From Vibrio hepatarius (lineage in GTDB: Bacteria; Pseudomonadota; Gammaproteobacteria; Enterobacterales; Vibrionaceae), in contig NZ_JAATOO010000012.1 in NCBI RefSeq assembly GCF_011806575.1, forward strand, positions 1 through 64,000: DNA of 64,000 nucleotides. Direction: 5' to 3'. Both the position numbers and the translations under genes were made by a program. The notes under the pieces are model-generated. The model did no database searches and was not told the DNA's origin. It was given only the letters and a program-made list of their open reading frames with translations. Numbering within the stretch: the first letter of the stretch is position 1; each line of letters opens with the position of its first letter. Positions 19,513 to 28,435 of this stretch are shown here, piece by piece.

Positions 19513-21786
19513 TTACTCTTCGCTAGAAGGTTCACTATTGGAAGTTTCGACTTCTATCTTGGTCACTCTTTGCAAGCCACGAGGAAGTAAACCGCCTCGA
19601 CGACCACGTTCACCACGGAAGTTATCAAGGTCACTTGGTTTGAGGCCAAGTTTACGTTTACCTGCATACAGGGTCAGCGTCGCGTCTTTTGGCACTGAAA
19701 TCAGGTGAGAAAGAATTTCTTCTCGATCTTTCGCCTTCGCCGCTGGAATGTTGATGATCTTGTTACCCTTACCTTTCGCTAGTTGCGGCAGGTCTTTAAT
19801 TGGGAACAACAACATTCGGCCTTGGTTGGTAATCGCGACAATTTCGTCCGAATCTAGGTCCGAAATCGCATTTGGCGTCATCACTTCCGAGTTCGCAGGT
19901 AACGTCACCAGCGCTTTACCGCTGCGGTTCTTCGACAATAAGTCACTTCCTTTACATACGAAACCGTAACCCGCATCCGAACCCACTAACCAAAGCTGAT
20001 CATCTTCGCCCATGATCACTTGGCGAATGTTGCTACCCGCAGTGATATTCAGACGACCGGTAATCGGTTCACCTTGGCTACGAGCCGATGGTAACGAGTG
20101 AGATTCGAGTGAATAACTGCGACCATCACTGCCTAAAAATACCGCTTGCTGATTACTCTTACCTCTAGCCGACGCGAGGAACTTATCCCCTGACTTATAG
20201 TTCAAGCCTTCCGCGTCTACATCATGGCCTTTCGCATGACGAATCCAACCTTTTTCAGACAACACAACCGTAATTGGTTCGCTAGGCACGAGGTCACGCT
20301 CGGTCAGTGCTTTGGCTTCTGCACGTTCAATAAGAGGCGAACGACGGTCATCACCGTACTTCTCAGCATCCGCTTTGATTTCTTTTTTCAGTAGCGTGTT
20401 GAGACGACGCTCAGAACCCAATAGCTGTTCTAGCTTCTCGCGTTCTTTTTCCAGCTCTTCTTGCTCGCCACGGATCTTCATCTCTTCCAATTTGGCAAGA
20501 TGACGAAGTTTAGTATCCAGAATCGCGTCAGCTTGGATCTCCGTAATACCAAAACGTGCCATTAACACCGCTTTCGGGTCATCTTCAGTACGGATGATTT
20601 CGATGACTTCATCAAGGTTGAGGTAAGCAACCAACAAACCTTCTAACACGTGCAAGCGCGCCAGTACTTTATCTAGACGATGCTGTAAACGACGGCGTAC
20701 TGTAGTGCGGCGGAACTCAATCCATTCAGATAAGATCTGAACCAAACCTTTAACCTGAGGACGATTGTCCAAGCCAATCATGTTCAGGTTAACACGGTAG
20801 TTCTTTTCTAAATCGGTTGATGCAAACAAGTGGTTCATCAACTGATCGCAGTCGACGCGGTTTGAGCGCGGTACGATAACAATACGAGTCGGGTTTTCGT
20901 GGTCTGACTCGTCACGCAGATCGTCAACCATTGGTAGCTTCTTCGCGCGCATCTGGTTCGCGATTTGCTCAAGTAGCTTCGCACCTGACACTTGGTGAGG
21001 TAGCGCAGTAATCACTACGTCTGAACCTTCTTTGTGCCAGACTGCGCGCATCTTGATGCTGCCACGACCAGTGCGGTAGATTTTTTCCAAATCGGCTTTT
21101 GGTGAAATGATCTCTGCTTCAGTCGGATAATCCGGACCTTGAACAAAGTTCATCACATCCGCCAGTTCTGCTTTTGGACTATCGATCAGATGAATCGCTG
21201 CCTCAGCAACTTCGCGAACGTTGTGTGGTGGAATATCTGTCGCCATGCCTACCGCGATCCCCGTTACACCATTCAGTAGGATATGCGGTAGACGAGCAGG
21301 CAGCATTTGCGGCTCTTTCATCGTGCCATCAAAGTTTGGTTGCCATTCAACCGTACCCTGACCTAATTCACCTAAAAGAACTTCAGCAAACTTAGACAGT
21401 TTCGCTTCGGTATAACGCATCGCCGCGAATGATTTCGGATCGTCCGGAGCACCCCAGTTACCTTGACCATCCACCAGCGGGTAACGGTAGGAGAACGGCT
21501 GAGCCATCAACACCATGGCTTCGTAACACGCAGAATCACCGTGCGGGTGGTATTTACCCAACACGTCACCAACGGTACGTGCCGATTTTTTGTATTTTGC
21601 CGCTGCCGAAAGACCAAGCTCCGACATTGCATAGATGATACGTCGTTGAACCGGCTTTAAACCGTCACCGATATACGGCAACGCACGGTCCATAATGACG
21701 TACATTGAGTAGTTCAGATAAGCGTCTTCAGTGAACTTGCGCATTGGCAATTGTTCAACGCCATCGTAGGTAATTTCTGTAGACAT
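19513..21786 (-). CDS. parC: ParC, topoisomerase IV subunit A
   Basis: ParC is the DNA-cutting subunit of topoisomerase IV, which unlinks daughter chromosomes. The 757-aa protein has the active-site Tyr125 in AAMRYTEA. The quinolone-resistance region reads [12 protein letters not shown] with Ser85 and Glu89 (E. coli Ser80 and Glu84), i.e. the sensitive residues. The C-terminal beta-pinwheel follows from about residue 500. It starts 3 bases after the parE stop. Confidence 0.98.
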   Translation of the reverse strand: MSTEITYDGVEQLPMRKFTEDAYLNYSMYVIMDRALPYIGDGLKPVQRRIIYAMSELGLSAAAKYKKSARTVGDVLGKYHPHGDSACYEAMVLMAQPFSYRYPLVDGQGNWGAPDDPKSFAAMRYTEAKLSKFAEVLLGELGQGTVEWQPNFDGTMKEPQMLPARLPHILLNGVTGIAVGMATDIPPHNVREVAEAAIHLIDSPKAELADVMNFVQGPDYPTEAEIISPKADLEKIYRTGRGSIKMRAVWHKEGSDVVITALPHQVSGAKLLEQIANQMRAKKLPMVDDLRDESDHENPTRIVIVPRSNRVDCDQLMNHLFASTDLEKNYRVNLNMIGLDNRPQVKGLVQILSEWIEFRRTTVRRRLQHRLDKVLARLHVLEGLLVAYLNLDEVIEIIRTEDDPKAVLMARFGITEIQADAILDTKLRHLAKLEEMKIRGEQEELEKEREKLEQLLGSERRLNTLLKKEIKADAEKYGDDRRSPLIERAEAKALTERDLVPSEPITVVLSEKGWIRHAKGHDVDAEGLNYKSGDKFLASARGKSNQQAVFLGSDGRSYSLESHSLPSARSQGEPITGRLNITAGSNIRQVIMGEDDQLWLVGSDAGYGFVCKGSDLLSKNRSGKALVTLPANSEVMTPNAISDLDSDEIVAITNQGRMLLFPIKDLPQLAKGKGNKIINIPAAKAKDREEILSHLISVPKDATLTLYAGKRKLGLKPSDLDNFRGERGRRGGLLPRGLQRVTKIEVETSNSEPSSEE

Positions 21787-21789
21787 TCG

Positions 21790-23670
21790 TTAAACCTCTG
21801 CCATATCGCCGTTGCGTTGTAGCCAGCTACGACGGTCATCTGCACGTTTCTTACCGAGCAGCATGTCCATCATTTCCATGGTCGACTCGTTGTCGTCGAT
21901 GGTCAACTGCACCAGACGACGAGTATTTGGATCCATGGTGGTTTCACGCAACTGCAGTGGGTTCATCTCACCCAGACCTTTGAATCGCTGCACGTTAATT
22001 TTGGCTTTCTTCTTCGAAAGACGCTCTAAGATACCTTCTTTCTCATCGTCGTCTAACGCGTAGAAGACCTCTTTACCACAGTCAATTCGGTACAGAGGAG
22101 GCATCGCAACGTAGATATGGCCAGCTTCAACCAGCGCCTTAAAGTGACGGGTAAACAGTGCGCACAATAGCGTCGCAATGTGCAGACCATCCGAGTCCGC
22201 ATCGGCAAGGATACAAATTTTACCGTAACGCAGGCTTTCAAGGTTGTCGCTGTCTGGGTCAATACCCAAAGCAACAGAGATGTCATGGACTTCTTGAGAT
22301 GCCAAGACTTGGTCAGCAGACACTTCCCAAGTATTCAGAATCTTACCGCGTAGCGGCATCACCGCTTGGAACTCACGGTCACGCGCCTGTTTTGCACTAC
22401 CGCCCGCCGAGTCGCCCTCGACAAAGAAGATTTCAGTGCGGTTAAGGTCTTGAACAGAGCAGTCGGTCAGTTTGCCCGGTAGCGCCGGACCTGACGCCAC
22501 TTTCTTACGTACAACCTTTTTGCTCGCACGCATGCGGCGATGAGCATTCGCAATACAGACTTCGGCTAATTGCTCCGCTAGCTGAGGTTTTTCGTTCAAC
22601 CACAGGCTGAAGGCATCTTTGACCACACCGGAAACAAACGCCGCGGTTTGGCGAGATGAAAGACGCTCTTTGGTTTGACCGGCAAACTGCGGGTCTTGCA
22701 TCTTCACCGATAAGACGTACGAACAGCGGTCGAAGATATCGTCACCGGTCAACTTAACACCACGTGGCAGTAAGTTACGGAACTCACAAAACTCACGCAT
22801 TGCATCAAGCAAGCCTTGGCGTAAACCATTTACGTGCGTACCACCTTGTTTGGTCGGTACCAAATTGACGTAACTTTCGGTGATCATATCACCGCCTTCT
22901 GGTTGCCAGATCACCGCCCAGTTTGCCATTTCCGTATCAGCGACAAACTCGCCAATGTATGGCTCTTCTGGCAAGACCGGATAACCTTTCACGCCTTCCG
23001 CTAGGTAGTCTTTCAGTCCGTCTTCGTAATACCACTTGTGCTCTTCGTTATTGACCTTGTCACTGAAGATGATCTCAAGGCCTGGACACAATACGGCTTT
23101 CGCACGTAAGTTGTTTACCAAACGAATCGCAGAGAATTTTGCGCTATCGAAGTATTTGCTGTCTGGCCAAAAGTGCACTGCGGTACCAGTGTTTCTGTGA
23201 CCACACGTACCAGTGACTTTTAAATCACTGACTGTCACGCCATTTTCAAATGCGATTTCATGCACCTGACCTTCGCGTTTTACTGTCACTTCGACACGTT
23301 TGGAGAGCGCGTTTACTACCGAAATACCAACACCGTGTAAACCGCCAGAAAACTTGTAGTTATCGTTGGAGAACTTACCACCAGCGTGAAGCTTGGTCAT
23401 GATAAGTTCGACGCCGGAAATACCTTTCTCTGGGTGAATATCAACCGGCATGCCTCGACCATCATCAATTACTTCCAATGATTGGTCTGCGTGAAGAATA
23501 ACCTTAATCTTCTTAGCATGCCCTGCGAGTGCCTCATCCACCGAGTTATCAATAACTTCTTGCGCTAAGTGGTTTGGTCGCTCTGTTTCGGTATACATGC
23601 CAGGACGATGTCGTACTGGGTCGAGACCTTCAAGAACCGAGAGGTCTTTCGCATTATATTGTTCAGTCAT
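21790..23670 (-). CDS. parE: ParE, topoisomerase IV subunit B
   Basis: ParE is the ATPase subunit of topoisomerase IV. The 626-aa protein has the GHKL ATPase domain (EVIDNSVDEALAGHA, DDGRGMPVD, GGLHGVGISVVNAL), a transducer domain, and a TOPRIM domain with the EGDSAGGSAKQARDR signature and DADSDG. It lacks the extra insert of GyrB, which together with the adjacent parC settles the identity. A perfect TTGACA lies about 150 bases upstream. Confidence 0.98.
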   Translation of the reverse strand: MTEQYNAKDLSVLEGLDPVRHRPGMYTETERPNHLAQEVIDNSVDEALAGHAKKIKVILHADQSLEVIDDGRGMPVDIHPEKGISGVELIMTKLHAGGKFSNDNYKFSGGLHGVGISVVNALSKRVEVTVKREGQVHEIAFENGVTVSDLKVTGTCGHRNTGTAVHFWPDSKYFDSAKFSAIRLVNNLRAKAVLCPGLEIIFSDKVNNEEHKWYYEDGLKDYLAEGVKGYPVLPEEPYIGEFVADTEMANWAVIWQPEGGDMITESYVNLVPTKQGGTHVNGLRQGLLDAMREFCEFRNLLPRGVKLTGDDIFDRCSYVLSVKMQDPQFAGQTKERLSSRQTAAFVSGVVKDAFSLWLNEKPQLAEQLAEVCIANAHRRMRASKKVVRKKVASGPALPGKLTDCSVQDLNRTEIFFVEGDSAGGSAKQARDREFQAVMPLRGKILNTWEVSADQVLASQEVHDISVALGIDPDSDNLESLRYGKICILADADSDGLHIATLLCALFTRHFKALVEAGHIYVAMPPLYRIDCGKEVFYALDDDEKEGILERLSKKKAKINVQRFKGLGEMNPLQLRETTMDPNTRRLVQLTIDDNESTMEMMDMLLGKKRADDRRSWLQRNGDMAEV

Positions 23671-23797
23671 AATACGGATATCGTTATAAAGAATAAAAAG
23701 ATGACTTGGCGGGCAGTCAATGAGGCTTAGTAATGATTAAAAGTGCCAAAAATGATCAATCTATGACCAACTAAAGCCGCGCAAGTATAGGTGAAAC

Positions 23798-23827
23798 ATA
23801 GTCTTGGAAGAGACCTGATCATGTCAA
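23798..23827 (-). promoter_or_regulatory. Candidate parE promoter
   Basis: On the minus strand a perfect -35 TTGACA (23827-23822) is followed after 18 bases by GACTAT (23803-23798), a poor -10. It lies in the 207-base gap between yqiA and parE, which also has small hairpins just after yqiA (for example CCCTC-ATT-GAGGG at about 23865-23877). Confidence 0.35.
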
Positions 23828-23877
23828 GCGAGATACGCAAGTATCAGGTAAATTTATGACTCTTCCCTCAATGAGGG

Positions 23878-24459
23878 TTAAAGCTCAAGGAATTCTATGA
23901 TCTGCTGAGGATAGCGTTCAAAGTTGATAAAACTGTGGTCGCCGCCCTGCTCAACCGTTTGTTTCGCGCCGGTAAACTTCGCCACCGCTTGACGATAATC
24001 GAGTACTTCATCGCCTTCTTGTTGCAGCAGCCAGAAGTCAGCAACATTGTTAAGATTAGGCGTATCGAGTGCCTTCAACTCATCAATATGTTTAGATTCA
24101 AGAATGTATGTTTCATTCGTGTATGGGTTGGTTTGCTCACCCAGAAAATCTGCCAATAGTTCGTATGGCTTAACTGCTGGGTTCACCACCACCGCTTTAA
24201 AACCAAACTGTTGGTTGAGCCACATCGACATATAACCGCCGAGTGAACTGCCAACAAGTCCAATTTGAAAATCGTCTTTGCTCTGAGCAACGATCTCAGC
24301 TAAGTGCTGCGCTGCTAACTGTGGAAAACACGGCAACTTAGGAACGACGACGTTTATATCAGGCCTGTGCTGCTCACAGTACGCTTTCATCACATTCGCT
24401 TTATGTGAAAATGGCGAGCTGTTAAAACCATGAATATAAAGAAGTAATGAAGGTTTCAT
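23878..24459 (-). CDS. yqiA: YqiA-type alpha/beta-hydrolase esterase
   Basis: A small cytoplasmic esterase of the alpha/beta-hydrolase fold; E. coli YqiA cleaves acyl-CoA and short esters, and the physiological substrate is not settled. The 193-aa product has the nucleophile elbow GSSLGG with Ser72 and the oxyanion-side YIHGFNSSP near residues 8-16; the catalytic His is in GGDHSF near residue 175. It follows cpdA closely in the conserved nudF-yqiB-cpdA-yqiA order. Confidence 0.93.
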   Translation of the reverse strand: MKPSLLLYIHGFNSSPFSHKANVMKAYCEQHRPDINVVVPKLPCFPQLAAQHLAEIVAQSKDDFQIGLVGSSLGGYMSMWLNQQFGFKAVVVNPAVKPYELLADFLGEQTNPYTNETYILESKHIDELKALDTPNLNNVADFWLLQQEGDEVLDYRQAVAKFTGAKQTVEQGGDHSFINFERYPQQIIEFLEL

Positions 24460-24488
24460 AATGTTCCTAGTTTTGACGACGTTAGCGA

Positions 24489-25307
24489 TTAGTATCCCGC
24501 TGAATTAAAGTCAGGTTGAAAGCTGCCTTGAGGTAAGCGTTTCACCAAGGTTTCAACTTGACCATCTGGCTTAAGATCTAACTCTCGCCAACCTGGGGAG
24601 CGCGTGTCTAAGGCAAAATCGTCAGAGTTAGGCTTAAACTGCACACACGTTGACGGTGTTGCCATAACTCGAACGTTATTGTGCATCACGTTCATATCTT
24701 GATGCACGTGCCCACATAGTATCGCGTTCACGTTCTCGTGTTTGTCTACCACGTTCCAAAAGTCTTGAGCGTCTTTTAAAGTGTGCTGGTCAAGCCAAGC
24801 GCTACCCACCAAGATCGGATGATGGTGGAGTAAAATTAACGTATGACGGTCAGCATGTTGGGTCAGTTTCTCTTCCAATAGTGCTAACTGTTGATCGCTT
24901 AATCGCCCATGTGGTACTCCGACAACTTGAGAGTCAAGCAGAATCATTTGCCAATGGTCACCCAGCAACACGTGCTCAATGTGTTGAATCTGTTGAGACG
25001 GGAGCACCGAAGTCATGTTCGGTTTAAAATCGTGATTACCCGGTAGCCAAAAACAGTGTTTCTCTAGTGGTACAATACCACGTTCAAATCGCTGATAAGA
25101 CACTTCGCTATGATCTTGAGAAATATCACCCGTCGCCAGCACTGCGTCGTATTCACACTGCTGTTCGAGAATCGCATTAACCACTGCGTTAAAACTGTCA
25201 CCGGTATTAACGCTCAACAAGCTACCATCTGTTGCTTCAAACAGGTGAGTATCTGTAATTTGGAGCAGCTTAATACTGCCGTCTGAAGAGCTTGAAGTTA
25301 CTTTCAA
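24489..25307 (-). CDS. cpdA: CpdA, 3',5'-cyclic AMP phosphodiesterase
   Basis: CpdA hydrolyses cAMP and so lowers CRP signalling. It is a binuclear metallophosphoesterase: LLQITDTHLF (D-x-H), ATGDISQDH (GD), WLPGNHD (GNHD), LLLHHHP and CGHVHQD are all visible. An in-frame ATG at 25349 would overlap yqiB by 32 bases; I prefer TTG at 25307, which has AGG 9-12 bases upstream and matches the family's N-terminal length (272 aa). The start is therefore uncertain; the identity is not. Confidence 0.93.
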   Translation of the reverse strand: MKVTSSSSDGSIKLLQITDTHLFEATDGSLLSVNTGDSFNAVVNAILEQQCEYDAVLATGDISQDHSEVSYQRFERGIVPLEKHCFWLPGNHDFKPNMTSVLPSQQIQHIEHVLLGDHWQMILLDSQVVGVPHGRLSDQQLALLEEKLTQHADRHTLILLHHHPILVGSAWLDQHTLKDAQDFWNVVDKHENVNAILCGHVHQDMNVMHNNVRVMATPSTCVQFKPNSDDFALDTRSPGWRELDLKPDGQVETLVKRLPQGSFQPDFNSAGY

Positions 25308-25317
25308 AATTACAAAC

Positions 25318-25758
25318 CTAAATATTGATCGGCGTTCGGCTGATACCATGCCGTAAACAAAACGTTAACCAATCGCCCAAAAAACGGTTCAGTTGTGCTT
25401 TTTCATCTTGTTGAACCATTTTGTCATTCGGGTAGTCGTAACGTGCGTTAATGCGTTTCAAGTGAGCGCATTCACAGACCTCTGCTACGCGAGCATCGTG
25501 GTAGAGCCTGACAGACATTTTTGGCAATGGAAATACCGGAACGTCATCGCTTTGACAGATATCGACCAAAGTTGTGTACTTTGTGACTTCGCCCACTTGA
25601 ATTTGGTAAGTCATACTCGCGGCTTGGTAGCAACGTACGTCTCCGACGCTCGCATTATTCGGAATGAGAGCGTTCAATTTTGCATAATTGGTTTCGTACG
25701 TTCGCATCAGTTCTGCTAAATCAACATGATACGGTTTTCTCTCTGCTACTTTTGCCAT
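25318..25758 (-). CDS. yqiB: YqiB, DUF1249 protein
   Basis: A DUF1249 protein of unknown function. The 146-aa product starting MAKVAERKPYHVD matches family length; the longer frame to 25794 is rejected because AAGAAGCG serves as ribosome site for the ATG at 25758. Conserved blocks are MSVRLYHDARVAEVCEC and YDYPNDKMVQQDEKAQLNRFLGDWL. It overlaps the end of nudF by 13 bases, so translation is probably coupled. Confidence 0.93.
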   Translation of the reverse strand: MAKVAERKPYHVDLAELMRTYETNYAKLNALIPNNASVGDVRCYQAASMTYQIQVGEVTKYTTLVDICQSDDVPVFPLPKMSVRLYHDARVAEVCECAHLKRINARYDYPNDKMVQQDEKAQLNRFLGDWLTFCLRHGISRTPINI

Positions 25759-26375
25759 TCGCTTCTTAAACGCTGATAGTTGAGCTGCAACCATTGGAGA
25801 GCAATGATCGACGCTCCATTTTCAAACTTACCGTTCACAACCCATTGGTAAGCCTGTTCGCGGCTAACCACATGGACTCGAATATCTTCACCTTCATAGT
25901 CTAAACCATGAACACCCTGTGCGGTTGACGCATCCACTTTACCCACGTACACGTCGAGCATTTCTGAACAGCCACCAGAAGAAGGATAATAAGACGTCAC
26001 TTTTTCAAGTAAAGACACCTCAATGCCAGCTTCTTCGACGGCTTCACGACGTACCACTTGCTCGGCCGATTCGTCGCGGTCGATGATTCCTGCGACAATT
26101 TCTAGCTGCCACGGATGCTCGTGCTCAAGTGCACCAACTCGAATCTGCTCAATAATGACCACTTGATCGGTCTCAGGGTCATAAGGAAGCATGGCTGCCG
26201 CGTGGCCGCGCTCGAACATTTCTCGTTCGATAGTTTGGCTCCAGCCTCCTTCAAACAATTTATGTCTGAAACGGTACTTCACCATACTAAAAAAACCTTT
26301 GAAGAGTGTCTCTTTTGAGAGAACGTCAACATCTTCAGGCGTAAACTCGCGTTGTTGTTGGTCAGGATGTTGCAT
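25746..26375 (-). CDS. nudF: NudF, ADP-ribose pyrophosphatase
   Basis: A Nudix hydrolase that splits ADP-ribose into AMP and ribose-5-phosphate. The 209-aa product has a full Nudix box: G-I-I-D-R-D-E ... REAVEEAG in residues about 98-120, and the upstream PWQLEIVAGII typical of ADP-ribose pyrophosphatases. It is the first gene of nudF-yqiB-cpdA-yqiA and is divergent from tolC, as in E. coli. Confidence 0.96.
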   Translation of the reverse strand: MQHPDQQQREFTPEDVDVLSKETLFKGFFSMVKYRFRHKLFEGGWSQTIEREMFERGHAAAMLPYDPETDQVVIIEQIRVGALEHEHPWQLEIVAGIIDRDESAEQVVRREAVEEAGIEVSLLEKVTSYYPSSGGCSEMLDVYVGKVDASTAQGVHGLDYEGEDIRVHVVSREQAYQWVVNGKFENGASIIALQWLQLNYQRLRSEWQK

Positions 26376-26607
26376 TTGGCACCTCGCTGAGTGAATCTTA
26401 TAGTTTACTCAGACAAAAGCGGTTGTTCCAAGGACATGGCTCAACTTTTTATATAATTTTTATAATCTGAGTTAAATTGAACAATTATTTTATTGCACAC
26501 TCGGGCAGTTAAGTGTAAAAAGTTGCAAAGTTTTGCATGAATTAACATCACTTTGAGTTAAACTCTGGAATAGTCACCATTTTTATATTTGGCAGGAAAA
26601 AATACCT

Positions 26608-27912
26608 ATGAAGAAACTGCTTCCACTATTTGTTAGTGCCGCGTTAGGCAGTCTAAGCGCTACTGCTTACGCTGATACATTGGCAGACATTTACAATCAA
26701 GCAAAAGAAAATGATCCAACATTACTAAGCGCAGCTGCGCAGCGTGATGCTGCATTTGAAGCAGTGACCTCTAGCCGCTCAACATTGCTGCCTCAAATTA
26801 CGCTAAATGCTGGTTACAACATCAACCGTAGTGACGAAGATACTCGTGATAGTGACAAATTTACCGCTGGTATTAACTTCTCTCAAGAACTCTACCAACG
26901 TTCAAGCTGGGTAACGCTAGACGTAGCAGAGAAAAGTGCACGTCAATCAGATGCGTCATACGCTGCGATTCAACAAGCACTGATCTTACGCGTATCACAA
27001 GCGTACTTCGAAGTACTTCGCGCTCAAGATAACCTAGTTTTCGTTCAAGCAGAGAAAGCAGCGGTTGGCCGTCAGCTAGAGCAAACGAAACAACGCTTTG
27101 AAGTGGGCCTATCAGCGATCACTGACGTACACGATGCACAAGCACAGTACGACGCGGTACTTGCCGATGAAGTACTTGCGCGCAATGACCTGAACAATAG
27201 CTACGAAGGTCTACGTGAAATCACTGGCCAAGAACATTCAAATCTAGACGTTTTGGATACTCGTCGCTTCTCTGCGAGCAAACCGTCAACGCCGATCAAC
27301 CAACTGATTGAAGAAGCACAACAAAAAAACCTTAACCTGTTGTCTGCTCGTATCGCTCAAGATGTAGCGAAAGACCAAATTTCTCTCGCGAGTTCTGGTC
27401 ACCTGCCATCCCTAACTTTAGACGGTGGCTACAACTACATTGACGAAAGCAACGACAACACTGCAACTTATGACACGTCTGATTTCAGTGTCGGTGTAAA
27501 CTTGGAGGTACCACTCTACACAGGTGGCAATACAACCTCACTGACCAAACAAGCAGAATACAACTATGTTGCCGCTAGCCAAGATCTAGAAGCCTCTTAC
27601 CGTAGTGTGGTACGTGATGTTCGTGCATTTAACAACAACATCTCTGCTTCTATCGGCGCACTACGCGCGTACGAGCAGACAGTGGTTTCAGCGAAATCAG
27701 CACTTGAAGCGACAGAAGCAGGTTTTGATGTAGGTACTCGTACTATCGTAGACGTATTAGACTCGACTCGCCGTCTATACGACGCGAACAAGAACCTGTC
27801 TAAAGCGCGTTACGATTACATCCTAAGCGTACTTCAACTGCGCCAAGCGGTAGGTACTCTGAGTGAGCAAGATATCTTAGACATCGACTCAGGTCTGAAG
27901 TCGGCGAAATAA
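26608..27912 (+). CDS. tolC: TolC, outer-membrane efflux channel
   Basis: TolC forms the trimeric outer-membrane channel for drug efflux pumps and type I secretion. The 434-aa precursor has a signal peptide (residues 1-22, ending AYA) and two repeated OEP domains, each starting with a long helical segment (from about residue 25 and about 230), with beta-barrel strands such as AGINFSQELYQRSSW and VGVNLEVPLYTGG. The 232-base gap to nudF is A/T-rich and contains the nudF/tolC divergent control region. Confidence 0.97.
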   Translation: MKKLLPLFVSAALGSLSATAYADTLADIYNQAKENDPTLLSAAAQRDAAFEAVTSSRSTLLPQITLNAGYNINRSDEDTRDSDKFTAGINFSQELYQRSSWVTLDVAEKSARQSDASYAAIQQALILRVSQAYFEVLRAQDNLVFVQAEKAAVGRQLEQTKQRFEVGLSAITDVHDAQAQYDAVLADEVLARNDLNNSYEGLREITGQEHSNLDVLDTRRFSASKPSTPINQLIEEAQQKNLNLLSARIAQDVAKDQISLASSGHLPSLTLDGGYNYIDESNDNTATYDTSDFSVGVNLEVPLYTGGNTTSLTKQAEYNYVAASQDLEASYRSVVRDVRAFNNNISASIGALRAYEQTVVSAKSALEATEAGFDVGTRTIVDVLDSTRRLYDANKNLSKARYDYILSVLQLRQAVGTLSEQDILDIDSGLKSAK

Positions 27913-27925
27913 GTCAACGCAAAAC

Positions 27926-27959
27926 ACAAAAAGGCTTGCCGTATGGCAAGCTTTTTTAT
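27926..27959. terminator. Terminator after tolC (bidirectional)
   Basis: AAAAAGGCTTGCC, loop GTAT, GGCAAGCTTTTTT; symmetric A and T runs allow use by tolC and by the convergent lipoprotein gene. Confidence 0.85.
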
Positions 27960-27983
27960 TGGCTGGGATTTGAGGTACAGTCG

Positions 27984-28430
27984 CTAGTAAACCTTTTGAA
28001 TTTTAACGTTCTTTTCAACCAACCACTCAACTTGCTGGTCAATATTGAGTTCAAGCGCGACATCGACCGTCTGTTCTGGGTCGAGCTGCAACTGCCAGAT
28101 AAACGCCACTTCCCATTTGTTCTGATTATGGGTTCTCAGTTCAAGCAAATCACCTTCAATATCCCAACTCTGCTCTCCTTGCTTAATCGACACACGCTCG
28201 ACATTCAGTTCCGCAGGCAGGATATTATCTGACTCCAAATACAGTGCAGCGTGAAGCGTGCTATCTTGCACTTCACCGATCGTAGGCATCATGTTGAGCC
28301 ACAGGTGGCTTTGCAACTCAACCGTCGACTGAGCAAACTCGACCCGATTGGTTTCTTGCCACGTAATAGATTGATTGGTGCAGCCACCTAACAATACTCC
28401 ACTTAACACCCACGCCACTACTTTGTTCAT
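27984..28430 (-). CDS. Small predicted lipoprotein downstream of arcB
   Basis: I do not recognise this 148-aa protein beyond its being a lipoprotein: MNKVVAWVLSGVLLGGC gives lipobox LGGC with Cys17, followed by a mature part of about 130 residues that looks beta-rich and acidic, with no known motif. The start MNKVV is chosen over an upstream one because GAAGTGAAGAAC gives a ribosome site. It starts 5 bases after the arcB stop codon, so it is probably expressed with arcB. The Asp after Cys+1 rule is not met (Thr at +2 side, Asn next), which favours outer-membrane sorting. Confidence 0.8.
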   Translation of the reverse strand: MNKVVAWVLSGVLLGGCTNQSITWQETNRVEFAQSTVELQSHLWLNMMPTIGEVQDSTLHAALYLESDNILPAELNVERVSIKQGEQSWDIEGDLLELRTHNQNKWEVAFIWQLQLDPEQTVDVALELNIDQQVEWLVEKNVKIQKVY

Positions 28431-28435
28431 GTTCT

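Noticed and set aside
19513..23670. Quinolone-resistance substitutions in parC or parE.
   Set aside because: ParC Ser85 and Glu89 are the sensitive residues, and nothing unusual was seen in the ParE TOPRIM motifs.
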